Shown here piece by piece: positions 1 to 7,071 of a DNA stretch of 13,777 bases. Position numbers and translations under genes: made by a program. Position 1 is the stretch's first letter. Each line of letters begins with the position of its first letter. The stretch is taken from the NCBI GenBank assembly GCA_016763395.1, contig JAESTW010000664.1, forward strand, positions 1 to 13,777, written 5' to 3'. This DNA comes from Kofleriaceae bacterium (GTDB taxonomy: Bacteria; Myxococcota_A; Polyangia; Haliangiales; Haliangiaceae). The notes beneath the pieces were generated by a model. The model saw only the letters and a program-made list of their open reading frames with translations. It was not told the DNA's origin and ran no database searches.

Positions 1-1079
1 ACGACACCAGCCGATGCTAGTTCGATAGCGAAAAGCGAGGCCACCGCGGCCGCGACAATTCCCCGGGGAGCCAACCAAGATAGGAATACTTTTTGTTGCC
101 AGGACAATCCCGTCCTGTAAGTCGATGCCAGAACCGAGAGGGGCCGGACAACAAACATGAGCAACGCAACAGTGACAAGACCGGGGCCAGCGATGGCCAT
201 CACGTCATCCACTCGGACATCCGCGGCCAAGAGTACAAAGAGTGTCGCAATAGCAAAAGATGTTAACTGCTCTTTGAACTCAACAATCTCTTCAAAAGCG
301 TGGCTATGCGTGTTGGACAAAACCATTCCGGCAACAATGGCTGCCGTAATCCCGCTCTCGTGTACCAAGCTATTGGCAATTTGAAACGATGCTAGGGCAA
401 CGGCCAAGCTTAAGATATTCTCTAAGCCCTCGGGAATGACATCCCGCCAACGCAGGAGAACTGCGAGCAGCGCACCGCTGGCGAGGCCGACCAAGGCGCC
501 GACACCTATTCGCATAACCACGTCGAGCACACCAACCGCGGCGGAAGCTCCAGTGCCAACCAGAGAAACCTCAAGCGCGACAACTGCTACGGTTGCCCCC
601 ACTGCATCGATAAAGATGCCCTCGGCTTCGAGAATTGTCGCCGTGTCTCGCTTGATACTAAAGCGGCGCAGCAAGGGGGTGATGACAGTTGGCCCAGTGA
701 CAATGACCAAGGTGCCAAACAAGATTGAGATTCCCCATGGCCAGCCCATCGCGAGCTTGGCTGCCAGCGCCCCACCCACGGCTGTAATCAGCGCGCCAAC
801 GGTAACGAGTCGTCGGATTGTCAACGCCTGACGTTTCAGACGCTTCAGATTCATTTGCAAACCACCCTCAAAGAGAATGATTGCTACAGCAAAACCGACA
901 AAGGTCTGCAAACCGCTACCCATCATTTCAGGCCGAACCATGTTCGCGACGTCCGGTCCTAAAACAACGCCAGCTATCAACAATATGATGATGCCCGGAA
1001 CGCGCAGATGAACTGCCAGCGCTTGGGACAAAACCCCGGCAACCATAGCCAGACTAACTGTTAATGATGCGCTGTCCAA
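1..1079 (-). CDS. Cation:proton antiporter (CPA1/CPA2 type), 3' end cut by window edge
   Basis: Integral membrane exchanger, probably of Na+ or K+ for H+. I translated this strand by hand from the left edge and found no stop. The protein is a series of hydrophobic helices with the family's usual landmarks: a first helix ending in LRVPGIIILLIAGVVLGPD, a TGPTVITPLL segment, EGIFIDAVGA around residue 158 where the acidic residue is the likely ion-binding Asp, and WLAPRGIVAAAVASLF near the cut end. That last signature is typical of antiporters that often carry a C-terminal RCK/TrkA-N domain, which would lie outside the window. The start is uncertain. TTG at 1079 keeps the first membrane helix whole; the first in-frame ATG, at 1046, would cut into it. 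Neither has a good ribosome binding site. It lies about 31 bases after the Nudix gene and is probably co-transcribed with it. The transport role is solid; the ion is not determined. Confidence 0.88.
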   Translation of the reverse strand, partial: MDSASLTVSLAMVAGVLSQALAVHLRVPGIIILLIAGVVLGPDVANMVRPEMMGSGLQTFVGFAVAIILFEGGLQMNLKRLKRQALTIRRLVTVGALITAVGGALAAKLAMGWPWGISILFGTLVIVTGPTVITPLLRRFSIKRDTATILEAEGIFIDAVGATVAVVALEVSLVGTGASAAVGVLDVVMRIGVGALVGLASGALLAVLLRWRDVIPEGLENILSLAVALASFQIANSLVHESGITAAIVAGMVLSNTHSHAFEEIVEFKEQLTSFAIATLFVLLAADVRVDDVMAIAGPGLVTVALLMFVVRPLSVLASTYRTGLSWQQKVFLSWLAPRGIVAAAVASLFAIELASAGV

Positions 1080-1110
1080 ATCCCAAGCAGTGTACGCGCT
1101 TGTCCTGCGT

Positions 1111-1785
1111 TCAACAACTGAGCAGCTTGAGCATCGATTTGAGCATCTGAAAGGTCAGTCCCCATATCACTTGCTCTTGAAAACGCCACGCGGGCAAGTC
1201 GATAGAATGTGACTCAGATCGATAGGGGTAGACGCAATCCAATTCGCCGGCTTGTGCAGATCGGAGCGGCATCCAAAATGTGTCGACTGCCTCCTCGCTC
1301 ATCACGATCTCGGGAGCTTGCGTCTGCAAAAAAACAAAGGGCTCAATCCCAGTGGACAGTCGCTTGCCTTTGGACATTGCGTGCAGGGGATCCAGTGGTC
1401 CGAGGTAACTGGCAATTTGACTTAGGTCAAAGCCGAGTTCTTCGCGTGTCTCGCGATGTGCTGTGGCCAATAAGTCGGTGTCGTGCTCTTCCTTTTTGCC
1501 ACCAGGAAACCAAATTTGTCCCGACCAAGGATCGCCTTCTCTATCAGCGCGGCGCATGAGCAATACCTCAGGCTCAGCCGGAGTTTCGAAACGTATCAAC
1601 GCTGCGACTGCCGCATGGCGAGTCGTTGTTAATGCTTCAACTTTACGACCGGCCAGGCAGGCTTCGAAATGTTCTTGATTCCAATGCACGGTATTTTTGA
1701 GCACTGTATTATTTGGCCGGGATATAGTCCGGCCGAGATTTATAGAGCGCAGCACAGAAGCTTCGGTATCAAAATCGCTTGACAC
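1111..1785 (-). CDS. Nudix hydrolase, CoA-pyrophosphatase type
   Basis: A 224-residue cytoplasmic Nudix enzyme, expected to hydrolyse a nucleoside diphosphate linked to another group using Mg2+ or Mn2+. The Nudix box spans about residues 96-119 (GGKKEEHDTDLLATAH then RETREELGF). It has one residue more between Gly and the REXXEE core than the textbook box, the spacing I recall for the CoA pyrophosphatase (NudL/NUDT7) subgroup. The segment just before it, GDPWSGQIWFPGG, also fits that subgroup, and PFVF further downstream is common there. The catalytic Glu pair (E115, E116) is present. CoA as substrate is inferred from subgroup resemblance. The start is GTG at 1785, with no strong ribosome binding site; the next Met is inside the domain and too late. 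It follows the zinc-ribbon gene by 22 bases and precedes the antiporter by about 31, so a three-gene operon is likely. Confidence 0.92.
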   Translation of the reverse strand: MSSDFDTEASVLRSINLGRTISRPNNTVLKNTVHWNQEHFEACLAGRKVEALTTTRHAAVAALIRFETPAEPEVLLMRRADREGDPWSGQIWFPGGKKEEHDTDLLATAHRETREELGFDLSQIASYLGPLDPLHAMSKGKRLSTGIEPFVFLQTQAPEIVMSEEAVDTFWMPLRSAQAGELDCVYPYRSESHSIDLPAWRFQEQVIWGLTFQMLKSMLKLLSC

Positions 1786-1807
1786 CTGACGACTGGCCGC
1801 ATCCTAT

Positions 1808-2335
1808 TTATTCTGATTTGATTGTCTTGAGATCATCGAGCCAAGCCGGCCGAGAATCGCCAAGCGTAGCCAGAGTCGCCTCAGGCTTCTTGATGGCGAG
1901 TACCTTGCGGCCTTCGGGAAAGAACACTTCGATCTTTCCACCATCAATAACGTCTTCGACAACGCCAGTTCCAAACTTCACGTGGTCGATACGCTGACCG
2001 GACACGAAAGTATCACTGAACTTGTATGGCTTGGTTGGTAATTTCAGATTTGGCGCAACAGTAGCTTTGCTCTTAGGCTTCGCTGCTGCTGCCGCTTTTT
2101 TCTGCGCCGCGGTCATTGCTGGAGCACGTTTTTTCGCAGGCTTTTTCGTCGCCTTTGTTTTTGCTTCGGCTTCTGCCACGTCAGGATCTTTGTATTTATG
2201 CAGACCGTTACATTGCTTGCACTGGACCTTCGCAATGTCGTCTTCGACCATCGCTACAATCACATGCCATACATCACCGCATTTGCGACAAATTGATTCA
2301 ACATCGGCCCCTACACTGGCTTTCATATTGCCCAT
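1808..2335 (-). CDS. Zinc-ribbon protein with Lys/Ala linker and UvrD-C/Tudor-like domain
   Basis: A 175-residue protein in three parts. (1) Residues 16-42 form a zinc ribbon with two CxxC knuckles (C16/C19 and C39/C42). (2) Residues about 55-95 are a low-complexity Lys/Ala/Pro linker with KKPAKKR-like basic patches, which would bind nucleic acid or be disordered. (3) Residues about 108-150 read GQRIDHVKFGTGVVEDVIDG followed by KIEVFFPEGRKVL. This resembles the small Tudor/SH3-like barrel at the C-terminus of UvrD/PcrA helicases, which carries a GDRVRHPxFGxG-type motif and in those enzymes contacts RNA polymerase. A stand-alone nucleic-acid or RNA-polymerase accessory factor is therefore a reasonable inference, but no named function can be given. 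The start is ATG at 2335; a second ATG at 2326 is possible. It is first in a probable operon with the Nudix and antiporter genes and divergent from the lipoprotein gene. Confidence 0.85.
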   Translation of the reverse strand: MGNMKASVGADVESICRKCGDVWHVIVAMVEDDIAKVQCKQCNGLHKYKDPDVAEAEAKTKATKKPAKKRAPAMTAAQKKAAAAAKPKSKATVAPNLKLPTKPYKFSDTFVSGQRIDHVKFGTGVVEDVIDGGKIEVFFPEGRKVLAIKKPEATLATLGDSRPAWLDDLKTIKSE

Positions 2336-2421
2336 CTTGCCACATCTGCACCGAGTGCTGACAAGTACATAGTTGCTCTGATTTGTAATTTTATTTCTAC
2401 GTCTGTGCGGACTACACTTCT
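2336..2421. promoter_or_regulatory. Divergent intergenic region between zinc-ribbon operon and lipoprotein gene
   Basis: This 86-base AT-richer gap separates two divergent starts and must hold at least part of the promoters for both. On the plus strand TTGCTC at 2373-2378 could be a -35 element, but the hexamer 17 bases on (TCTACG) is a poor -10. I see no convincing inverted repeat or riboswitch. Only the divergent layout supports this entry. Confidence 0.35.
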
Positions 2422-3360
2422 GTGGTGAACGCCCCCCACCGATTCGTCTGCTTCTCGCTGCTGCTCTGGATGCTATCCGCTTGCTCGAACTCGGGAAGTG
2501 ACACCAAGGAAAGCGCTAAGAAGTCCGAGCGCAAGGCTGAGTTGGACAAAGGGGTTGCCCCCCCTCCAGAGGGCACAAAACCGGCTGGAGACCTAGGATA
2601 CGGCGATGATGCAAGGCTCTTTGCCAATGCGAGTTTGGCAATTGCACACATTATAAAGTCCCACCCGCAAGGCGTTCCACGGGTACTCGGCTTTGGCGAG
2701 TTTCACAAGCTGAAGAGCTCGGCCCCTGTCCGCTCAGCCCTGCGACAATTTGCCGGGGGTATGATTGACCTCATCGGTCCGGCGACCTCAGACCTAGTCC
2801 TGGAAAGCTGGACGATCGATCCCCATTGTGGTCGGACTGCTGATGTCGTCAAAAAACAGGTCGAGAAAACCATCGAGCGTCCACCAGAAACCGAGAACGA
2901 AATGGCGGTGCTGGTTCGAAAAATAAAGGCGCTCGGCATCCGAGGACACGCGCTCGAGTTTCAATGTGACGAGTACAAGCGCCTCTTGGTCGACGGCAAA
3001 CTCGACCATGCCAAAGTGCTGACCGCCGTGAGTTCCAAACTCGGCACCAGTGCCAAAGGGCTGCTCGACAGCGCAGACAAGTCAAAGATGATTGTGATCT
3101 ATGGGGGAGCAACTCACAACAACATCTCGCCCTACGAGGGGCTGGAATCGTGGAGCTACGCGCCCGAGATTGCGAAAATCACCAACAACGGTTTTATCGA
3201 AATCGATCTCTACGTACCCGAACTTGTAGAAGGTGACGAACTTCTTGAAACCGAGGCCTGGTACCCGCTGCTCAAAGAGGCTCGCAAAGACCAAGTCATA
3301 CTAATTCGTAGAGAGTCTCATTCGTACATTCTGCTCTTGCGCAAAGGCTTTGCGGAGTAG
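2422..3360 (+). CDS. Putative lipoprotein with GE-x-H / GxxH motifs (ChaN/EreA/TIKI-like)
   Basis: A 312-residue exported lipoprotein. The N-terminus is a lipoprotein signal with lipobox L18-S19-A20-C21, followed by a charged, Pro-rich tether to about residue 60. The body has RVLGFGEFHK (G92-E93-F94-H95) and, much later, MIVIYGGATH (H232). Such paired GE-x-H and G(x)xH motifs at strand ends are seen in the ChaN, erythromycin-esterase-like and TIKI/TraB group of folds, where they bind metal or haem or form an active site. Assignment to that group is by motif only; overall resemblance is weak, so the function is unknown. The start is GTG at 2422 (followed by a second GTG) without a visible Shine-Dalgarno; the signal peptide supports this start. 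It is transcribed alone. Its stop lies 9 bases from the stop of the convergent MFS gene. Confidence 0.8.
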   Translation: MVNAPHRFVCFSLLLWMLSACSNSGSDTKESAKKSERKAELDKGVAPPPEGTKPAGDLGYGDDARLFANASLAIAHIIKSHPQGVPRVLGFGEFHKLKSSAPVRSALRQFAGGMIDLIGPATSDLVLESWTIDPHCGRTADVVKKQVEKTIERPPETENEMAVLVRKIKALGIRGHALEFQCDEYKRLLVDGKLDHAKVLTAVSSKLGTSAKGLLDSADKSKMIVIYGGATHNNISPYEGLESWSYAPEIAKITNNGFIEIDLYVPELVEGDELLETEAWYPLLKEARKDQVILIRRESHSYILLLRKGFAE

Positions 3361-3369
3361 CGACTAGCG

Positions 3370-4530
3370 TCAATCGTTACGGTCTAGCACAAAGTACAGA
3401 CCGGACAAGCTGAGCACCATCACGGCTGCGAGCGAAAACATTGTCGAGTAACCATTGGACTCGATAACCCAGCCCAAGAGCGGAGCACCGATGAGTGCGC
3501 CGACGTCGAAGAGAGCGGTAAACAAGGTCATGGCGACACCGCGGAAGGCTACCTCTGTCCGAGTTACCACGAGGGCCGACAATATCGGAAAGATATAGCC
3601 ATGTCCGAGCCCGCAGAGAGCGCCGGCGATAGCGATTTGCGTGCCCGACGTCGCATTGCCCAATACCAGTATCCCAGCGACTAGACACAGCAGTGAGGGG
3701 ATTAGTGTTCGCTTGAGTCCGAGCCTCTCAGGGATCCAAGAGAAGAAAACTCGCAGACCAACTGAGGCTATTGAATAGGCCAAAAAGAAAGAGCCAACCG
3801 ACCCTATCTCTCCATCTGCGATATAGGTCTTGAGGAAAGTAAAGTATGAGGTGATTCCGAAGGTGAACCCGAGTGTTAGAACCCACAGTGGCCGTAACGA
3901 GCGGTTTAGGAAAACGCTGAGAATTCCCGAGTTGGCCGTTTCCCTGTTGGTGACATCCGGACGAGTCTCAGGGATGCCCAAGCAAACAAACATGGCTACT
4001 AGCGAAATCACAGCGGATACAGTGAACAACATATGGTAGTCCCAGTTGGACAAGATCCAGTCTCCCAAGAGCCCTCCCATCGACAGTGGCAGTAGACCGG
4101 ACACGCCGAAGATCGCAATGCCTTCTGTCCGGCGGGAAGCGGGGACCGCGTCGGCCGCAATCGTGAACATGACCGAGAAGAGAGCCGCCTCGCCAAGCCC
4201 GTGAATGATACGAATGACGTACACCCAAGGGCCGAGAGAGTCGACACTAAGATACGCGCTCGTGGCGATAAAATAGATGATGGCTCCAAAGATGACAACC
4301 GGGCGCCGTCCGCGACTGTCCATGGCCTTGCCGATCCAAGGGCGAATAAGGATGGCGGAGATCGCAATCGTCCCCATAATGGTACCGATTTCAGCCTCCT
4401 TGCCGCCTAACTCTTCTAAAAAGCCAGGAAGATGCACGAAGGTCCAAAAACCGAGTGCAAAGACGAAGTGACCTGCGAAGGCCAGTATAAAGGGCAACGT
4501 CCAAATCGGTTCACGAGCTTTGTCGTTCAC
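3370..4530 (-). CDS. MFS transporter
   Basis: A 386-residue inner-membrane protein with about 12 predicted hydrophobic helices, the usual size for a major facilitator superfamily permease. The loop after the second helix has the MFS motif A signature, GKAMDSRGRRP (about residues 67-77). A central charged loop (ETRPDVTNRETAN region) separates the two six-helix halves. The substrate cannot be predicted; distant efflux-type permeases are the closest match I recognise. The start is GTG at 4530, which overlaps the truA stop as GTGA, so translation is probably coupled to truA. There is no independent Shine-Dalgarno. It is the last gene of the five-gene minus-strand cluster, and its stop is 9 bases from that of the convergent lipoprotein gene. 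Confidence 0.92.
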   Translation of the reverse strand: MNDKAREPIWTLPFILAFAGHFVFALGFWTFVHLPGFLEELGGKEAEIGTIMGTIAISAILIRPWIGKAMDSRGRRPVVIFGAIIYFIATSAYLSVDSLGPWVYVIRIIHGLGEAALFSVMFTIAADAVPASRRTEGIAIFGVSGLLPLSMGGLLGDWILSNWDYHMLFTVSAVISLVAMFVCLGIPETRPDVTNRETANSGILSVFLNRSLRPLWVLTLGFTFGITSYFTFLKTYIADGEIGSVGSFFLAYSIASVGLRVFFSWIPERLGLKRTLIPSLLCLVAGILVLGNATSGTQIAIAGALCGLGHGYIFPILSALVVTRTEVAFRGVAMTLFTALFDVGALIGAPLLGWVIESNGYSTMFSLAAVMVLSLSGLYFVLDRND

Positions 4531-5324
4531 AGATCTAGACTCACAATCTTGGCCAATACCAAGCCCTGCGCCGAGGCCTTCTTGCTGAGTTTCTCCTCGC
4601 GGTGAGTGCTTAGGGAGTCTGCGACTTGCGCCAGAGAGACCTTGCCTCGTCCCACGTCAAAGAGCACTCCGGTGATAAAGCGCACCATATATTTGAGAAA
4701 CCCGCTGCCGGACACTCGCAAGACGTAAACCTGTCCGGTTTCATTTGCCACACTGGAGGGCACGGGGGCAATGTCACAGACGTAGACCTCTCGTACCGAG
4801 CTTCCCGTTAGTGATGAGCTTGGACAGTAATTGTAGAAATCGTGGACTCCTACAAATAGCTGCGCTGCTTGTCTCATCTTGTCGACATCCAGCGGGTCAC
4901 TAATATGGGCAACCACATCGTTCCACAGTGGGTTTGCGACTGGCCCCACGGAGAAATGATACTCGTACTCTTTTCGAGTTCTGGCAGTCTTGGGGTTAAA
5001 TGACGCCGGACACCGACAACACTCCATTAGACGAATGGAAGGCGGAAGTAGCGAGTTCATTCCCAGAAGTAACTTGCTAGCATCAATCTCTACCGGCAAG
5101 ATCAACTTTCCGATTTGTCCGGTCGCGTGCACGCCCGCATCAGTTCGGCTCGTGCCTATCACTGAGCAATCCTGGTACTTGGCAATTCGAAGCAATACCT
5201 CACGAAGGCTTCCTTGCACAGTCTTGTACGGCTCCGGTTTACCCTGGGCCGAGAGCGCTTGCCAGCCGTGAAAGCTTGTCCCTTTGTAGGCGATTTTCAC
5301 CCGGTAGCAATACGTAGGCGGCAC
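4527..5324 (-). CDS. truA: tRNA pseudouridine synthase A
   Basis: Converts uridines 38-40 in the anticodon stem of many tRNAs to pseudouridine; cytoplasmic. The 265-residue length matches the family (about 270 in E. coli). It opens with the family pattern KIAYKGTSFHGWQ. The catalytic motif RTDAGVHATGQ lies at about residues 60-70, with D62 the nucleophilic Asp conserved in all pseudouridine synthases. Further family blocks include the helix-rich FNPKTARTRKEYEYHF region and FLKYMVRFITG near the C-terminus. The start chosen is GTG at 5324, 6 bases after the stop of the zinc-ribbon/coiled-coil gene, with a weak GGGG upstream. A second in-frame GTG at 5300 would still keep the KIAYKG motif, so the start is not certain. 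It overlaps the downstream MFS gene by 4 bases. Confidence 0.97.
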   Translation of the reverse strand: MPPTYCYRVKIAYKGTSFHGWQALSAQGKPEPYKTVQGSLREVLLRIAKYQDCSVIGTSRTDAGVHATGQIGKLILPVEIDASKLLLGMNSLLPPSIRLMECCRCPASFNPKTARTRKEYEYHFSVGPVANPLWNDVVAHISDPLDVDKMRQAAQLFVGVHDFYNYCPSSSLTGSSVREVYVCDIAPVPSSVANETGQVYVLRVSGSGFLKYMVRFITGVLFDVGRGKVSLAQVADSLSTHREEKLSKKASAQGLVLAKIVSLDL

Positions 5325-5330
5325 CGGCCA

Positions 5331-7052
5331 CTACCCCGAGAAGATGATAGCCAGGAGCGCCAAAAAGAGAACGACGATTCCGCCTAGCACACAGGCCCCC
5401 CGGACAAGAGAAGCTTTATCGAAAGCATGCCGCTCAGCACTGAGCTTGTCTATCTCGTTGGAACGGGCTCCAATGGCACCACGCAAGGTGTCGATTTGTG
5501 CGTATAAATCTGCAAACTCTCCTCGATCGACCCGGTTGAGGTTCACAATCGTACCCAAGGTAACCAAACGGCGTTGAATCTCAGCCTCCGCTTGAGCCAG
5601 CTCCCGGGATTTTCGTCCCTGCTCCGCTTCGATCTCGGCGAGTCTGTGACGATGCCCCTCACGCAAGTCGGTAAGCGCTCTCTTGGCGGCGTCCAGATCG
5701 GAACGAAGAGCATCAACACGAGCTGTCTTCTCGGACAATGGCCCATCAAGTGTACGCATACACCGGTCTACATCGTCACATTCGGACTCGAGCGCGGCCG
5801 CATCTGCTCGCAAGTTCTCTGCCGAATGGCGAAGCTCATCACGTTGCGCGCCACTCCCGTGCTTGTCCGCCTCGGCAGAGCGATTGTCCGCCGCTTTCAA
5901 ATAGCCTTTTTGCCTCGACTCCAAGCTCTTGCGCTTGTCTTTCCAACCGCGCTTCTGAGCCTCCAGGCTACCCACTTCTCCCTGCGCTGCCTCTAGCGCT
6001 TTCCCTGACTCGTCTACTTTTCGGACGCGCTCACCCTCAATATCTGCAAATTTGCTGTTCTCCTCAGCCTGCCGATTGCTCAATCCTGAACAATCGTGAT
6101 CTGCGGTCTGGCGGCGTTTTTCAGCCTCATCAATAGATCGATTCTCAGCAGCAAGTGCAGAGGTTTCGATCTTCAGAGAACGCGCCTGTCTTCCGAGAGT
6201 CCCCAGGATTCCGTCCAAAACGCCGGTATCCAGTCCTATTTGGGAACGCAGCGACTTAATCGCGCCACGCCTTTGCCAGCGAGCTCGGGCAAAAGCAATC
6301 GTGTACTTCAGCGCCGCTAGCAATCCCGCTTCGGGAACACCGGGAATTGCCATCACCTCGGCAGCCTTGAAGGGCTGCAGCTTCTCTATGGATTGCTCCG
6401 GGACTGGCCAATTCGCTGACGCGGACACGGTAGGAGCGGCAGGAATCGCTGGGGCGGCGGGCATCGCTGGGGCGGCAGGAATCGCTGGGGCGGCGGCGCT
6501 TGTCCGGATTACTTCCGATGTCCGAGGCGATTCCCATTCCGTCGGTGTTGCAGGAATGGCGGGAACTACTATCGGAGCCTCTACCACGCTTGGATCTGTC
6601 GACTCTGGCGATTGCAGCGACCAATCCTCCGAGTTTACCGCAGCTTGGGTTGCCGGCGCCGGCCAACCTCCACTGGCATCATCAATTTCGGTGACGATTG
6701 GCTCAGAAACTTCCTTGGCCAGTACTGGCGCCACTCCACTCGACAGAGCAGCTTTTCGATCCCGCTCTGTCCGGGATGGAACAGGTATGGCAGTCTTGAG
6801 CGAAGAAGCCGTGGGTGCCGACGTCTCAACCACAACGCTGCTTCGATCTGTAGAGGCCTTCAACTTCGTGCTGCCTAAGGTCTCGACACTCTCAACCGGA
6901 GGAATCCCAACTCTTGCAATCTCGACCGGCGCAGTTCGCTCCAAACCATTCTTGCGTCGACGAGGAGGCAATGGCGGCAATCGTCGCCCGCAAGAGCCAC
7001 ATTCGCTCGATTCGTGCTGGTTCTCCGCACTACAGAATGGGCAAAAACGCAT
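5331..7052 (-). CDS. Tail-anchored zinc-ribbon / coiled-coil protein of unknown function
   Basis: A protein of about 573 residues, not recognised as a named family. Visible parts in order: a zinc ribbon MRFCPFCSAENQ with C4/C7 and C18/C21; a long Ser/Thr/Pro/Ala-rich, probably disordered stretch to about residue 220 that ends in AAPAIP-type repeats; a helical block; a long Glu/Lys/Arg/Ala-rich coiled coil of roughly 240 residues; and one hydrophobic helix in the last 25 residues, ending FSG. This layout predicts a cytoplasmic protein anchored in the inner membrane by its C-terminus, with the zinc ribbon at the far end. A scaffold role is inference. I chose ATG at 7052, which puts the first Cys at residue 4 and leaves 19 bases after the amidohydrolase stop. 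An earlier in-frame start at 7100 would overlap that gene and add 16 residues with no motif. Confidence 0.82.
   Translation of the reverse strand: MRFCPFCSAENQHESSECGSCGRRLPPLPPRRRKNGLERTAPVEIARVGIPPVESVETLGSTKLKASTDRSSVVVETSAPTASSLKTAIPVPSRTERDRKAALSSGVAPVLAKEVSEPIVTEIDDASGGWPAPATQAAVNSEDWSLQSPESTDPSVVEAPIVVPAIPATPTEWESPRTSEVIRTSAAAPAIPAAPAMPAAPAIPAAPTVSASANWPVPEQSIEKLQPFKAAEVMAIPGVPEAGLLAALKYTIAFARARWQRRGAIKSLRSQIGLDTGVLDGILGTLGRQARSLKIETSALAAENRSIDEAEKRRQTADHDCSGLSNRQAEENSKFADIEGERVRKVDESGKALEAAQGEVGSLEAQKRGWKDKRKSLESRQKGYLKAADNRSAEADKHGSGAQRDELRHSAENLRADAAALESECDDVDRCMRTLDGPLSEKTARVDALRSDLDAAKRALTDLREGHRHRLAEIEAEQGRKSRELAQAEAEIQRRLVTLGTIVNLNRVDRGEFADLYAQIDTLRGAIGARSNEIDKLSAERHAFDKASLVRGACVLGGIVVLFLALLAIIFSG
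6441..6494. repeat. Three tandem 18-base repeats inside the zinc-ribbon/coiled-coil gene
   Basis: Three consecutive 18-base units: AGGAATCGCTGGGGCGGC, the same with GGGC in place of AGGA at the start, and AGGAATCGCTGGGGCGGC again. Read on the minus strand they encode AAPAIP, AAPAMP and AAPAIP. The unit is a multiple of three, so copy number could change without shifting the frame. It lies in the disordered linker. Confidence 0.9.
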
Positions 7053-7071
7053 CGGACTAATAATTAGGAGT

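Noticed and set aside
436..831. Plus-strand open frame over the antiporter
   Set aside because: Its translation is Ser/Thr/Pro/Ala-rich with no motif. The minus strand reads as a clear antiporter through the same bases.
7057..7067. CTAATAATTAG palindrome just before the zinc-ribbon/coiled-coil gene
   Set aside because: An 11-base AT-rich palindrome between two co-transcribed genes has no other support as an operator or promoter.
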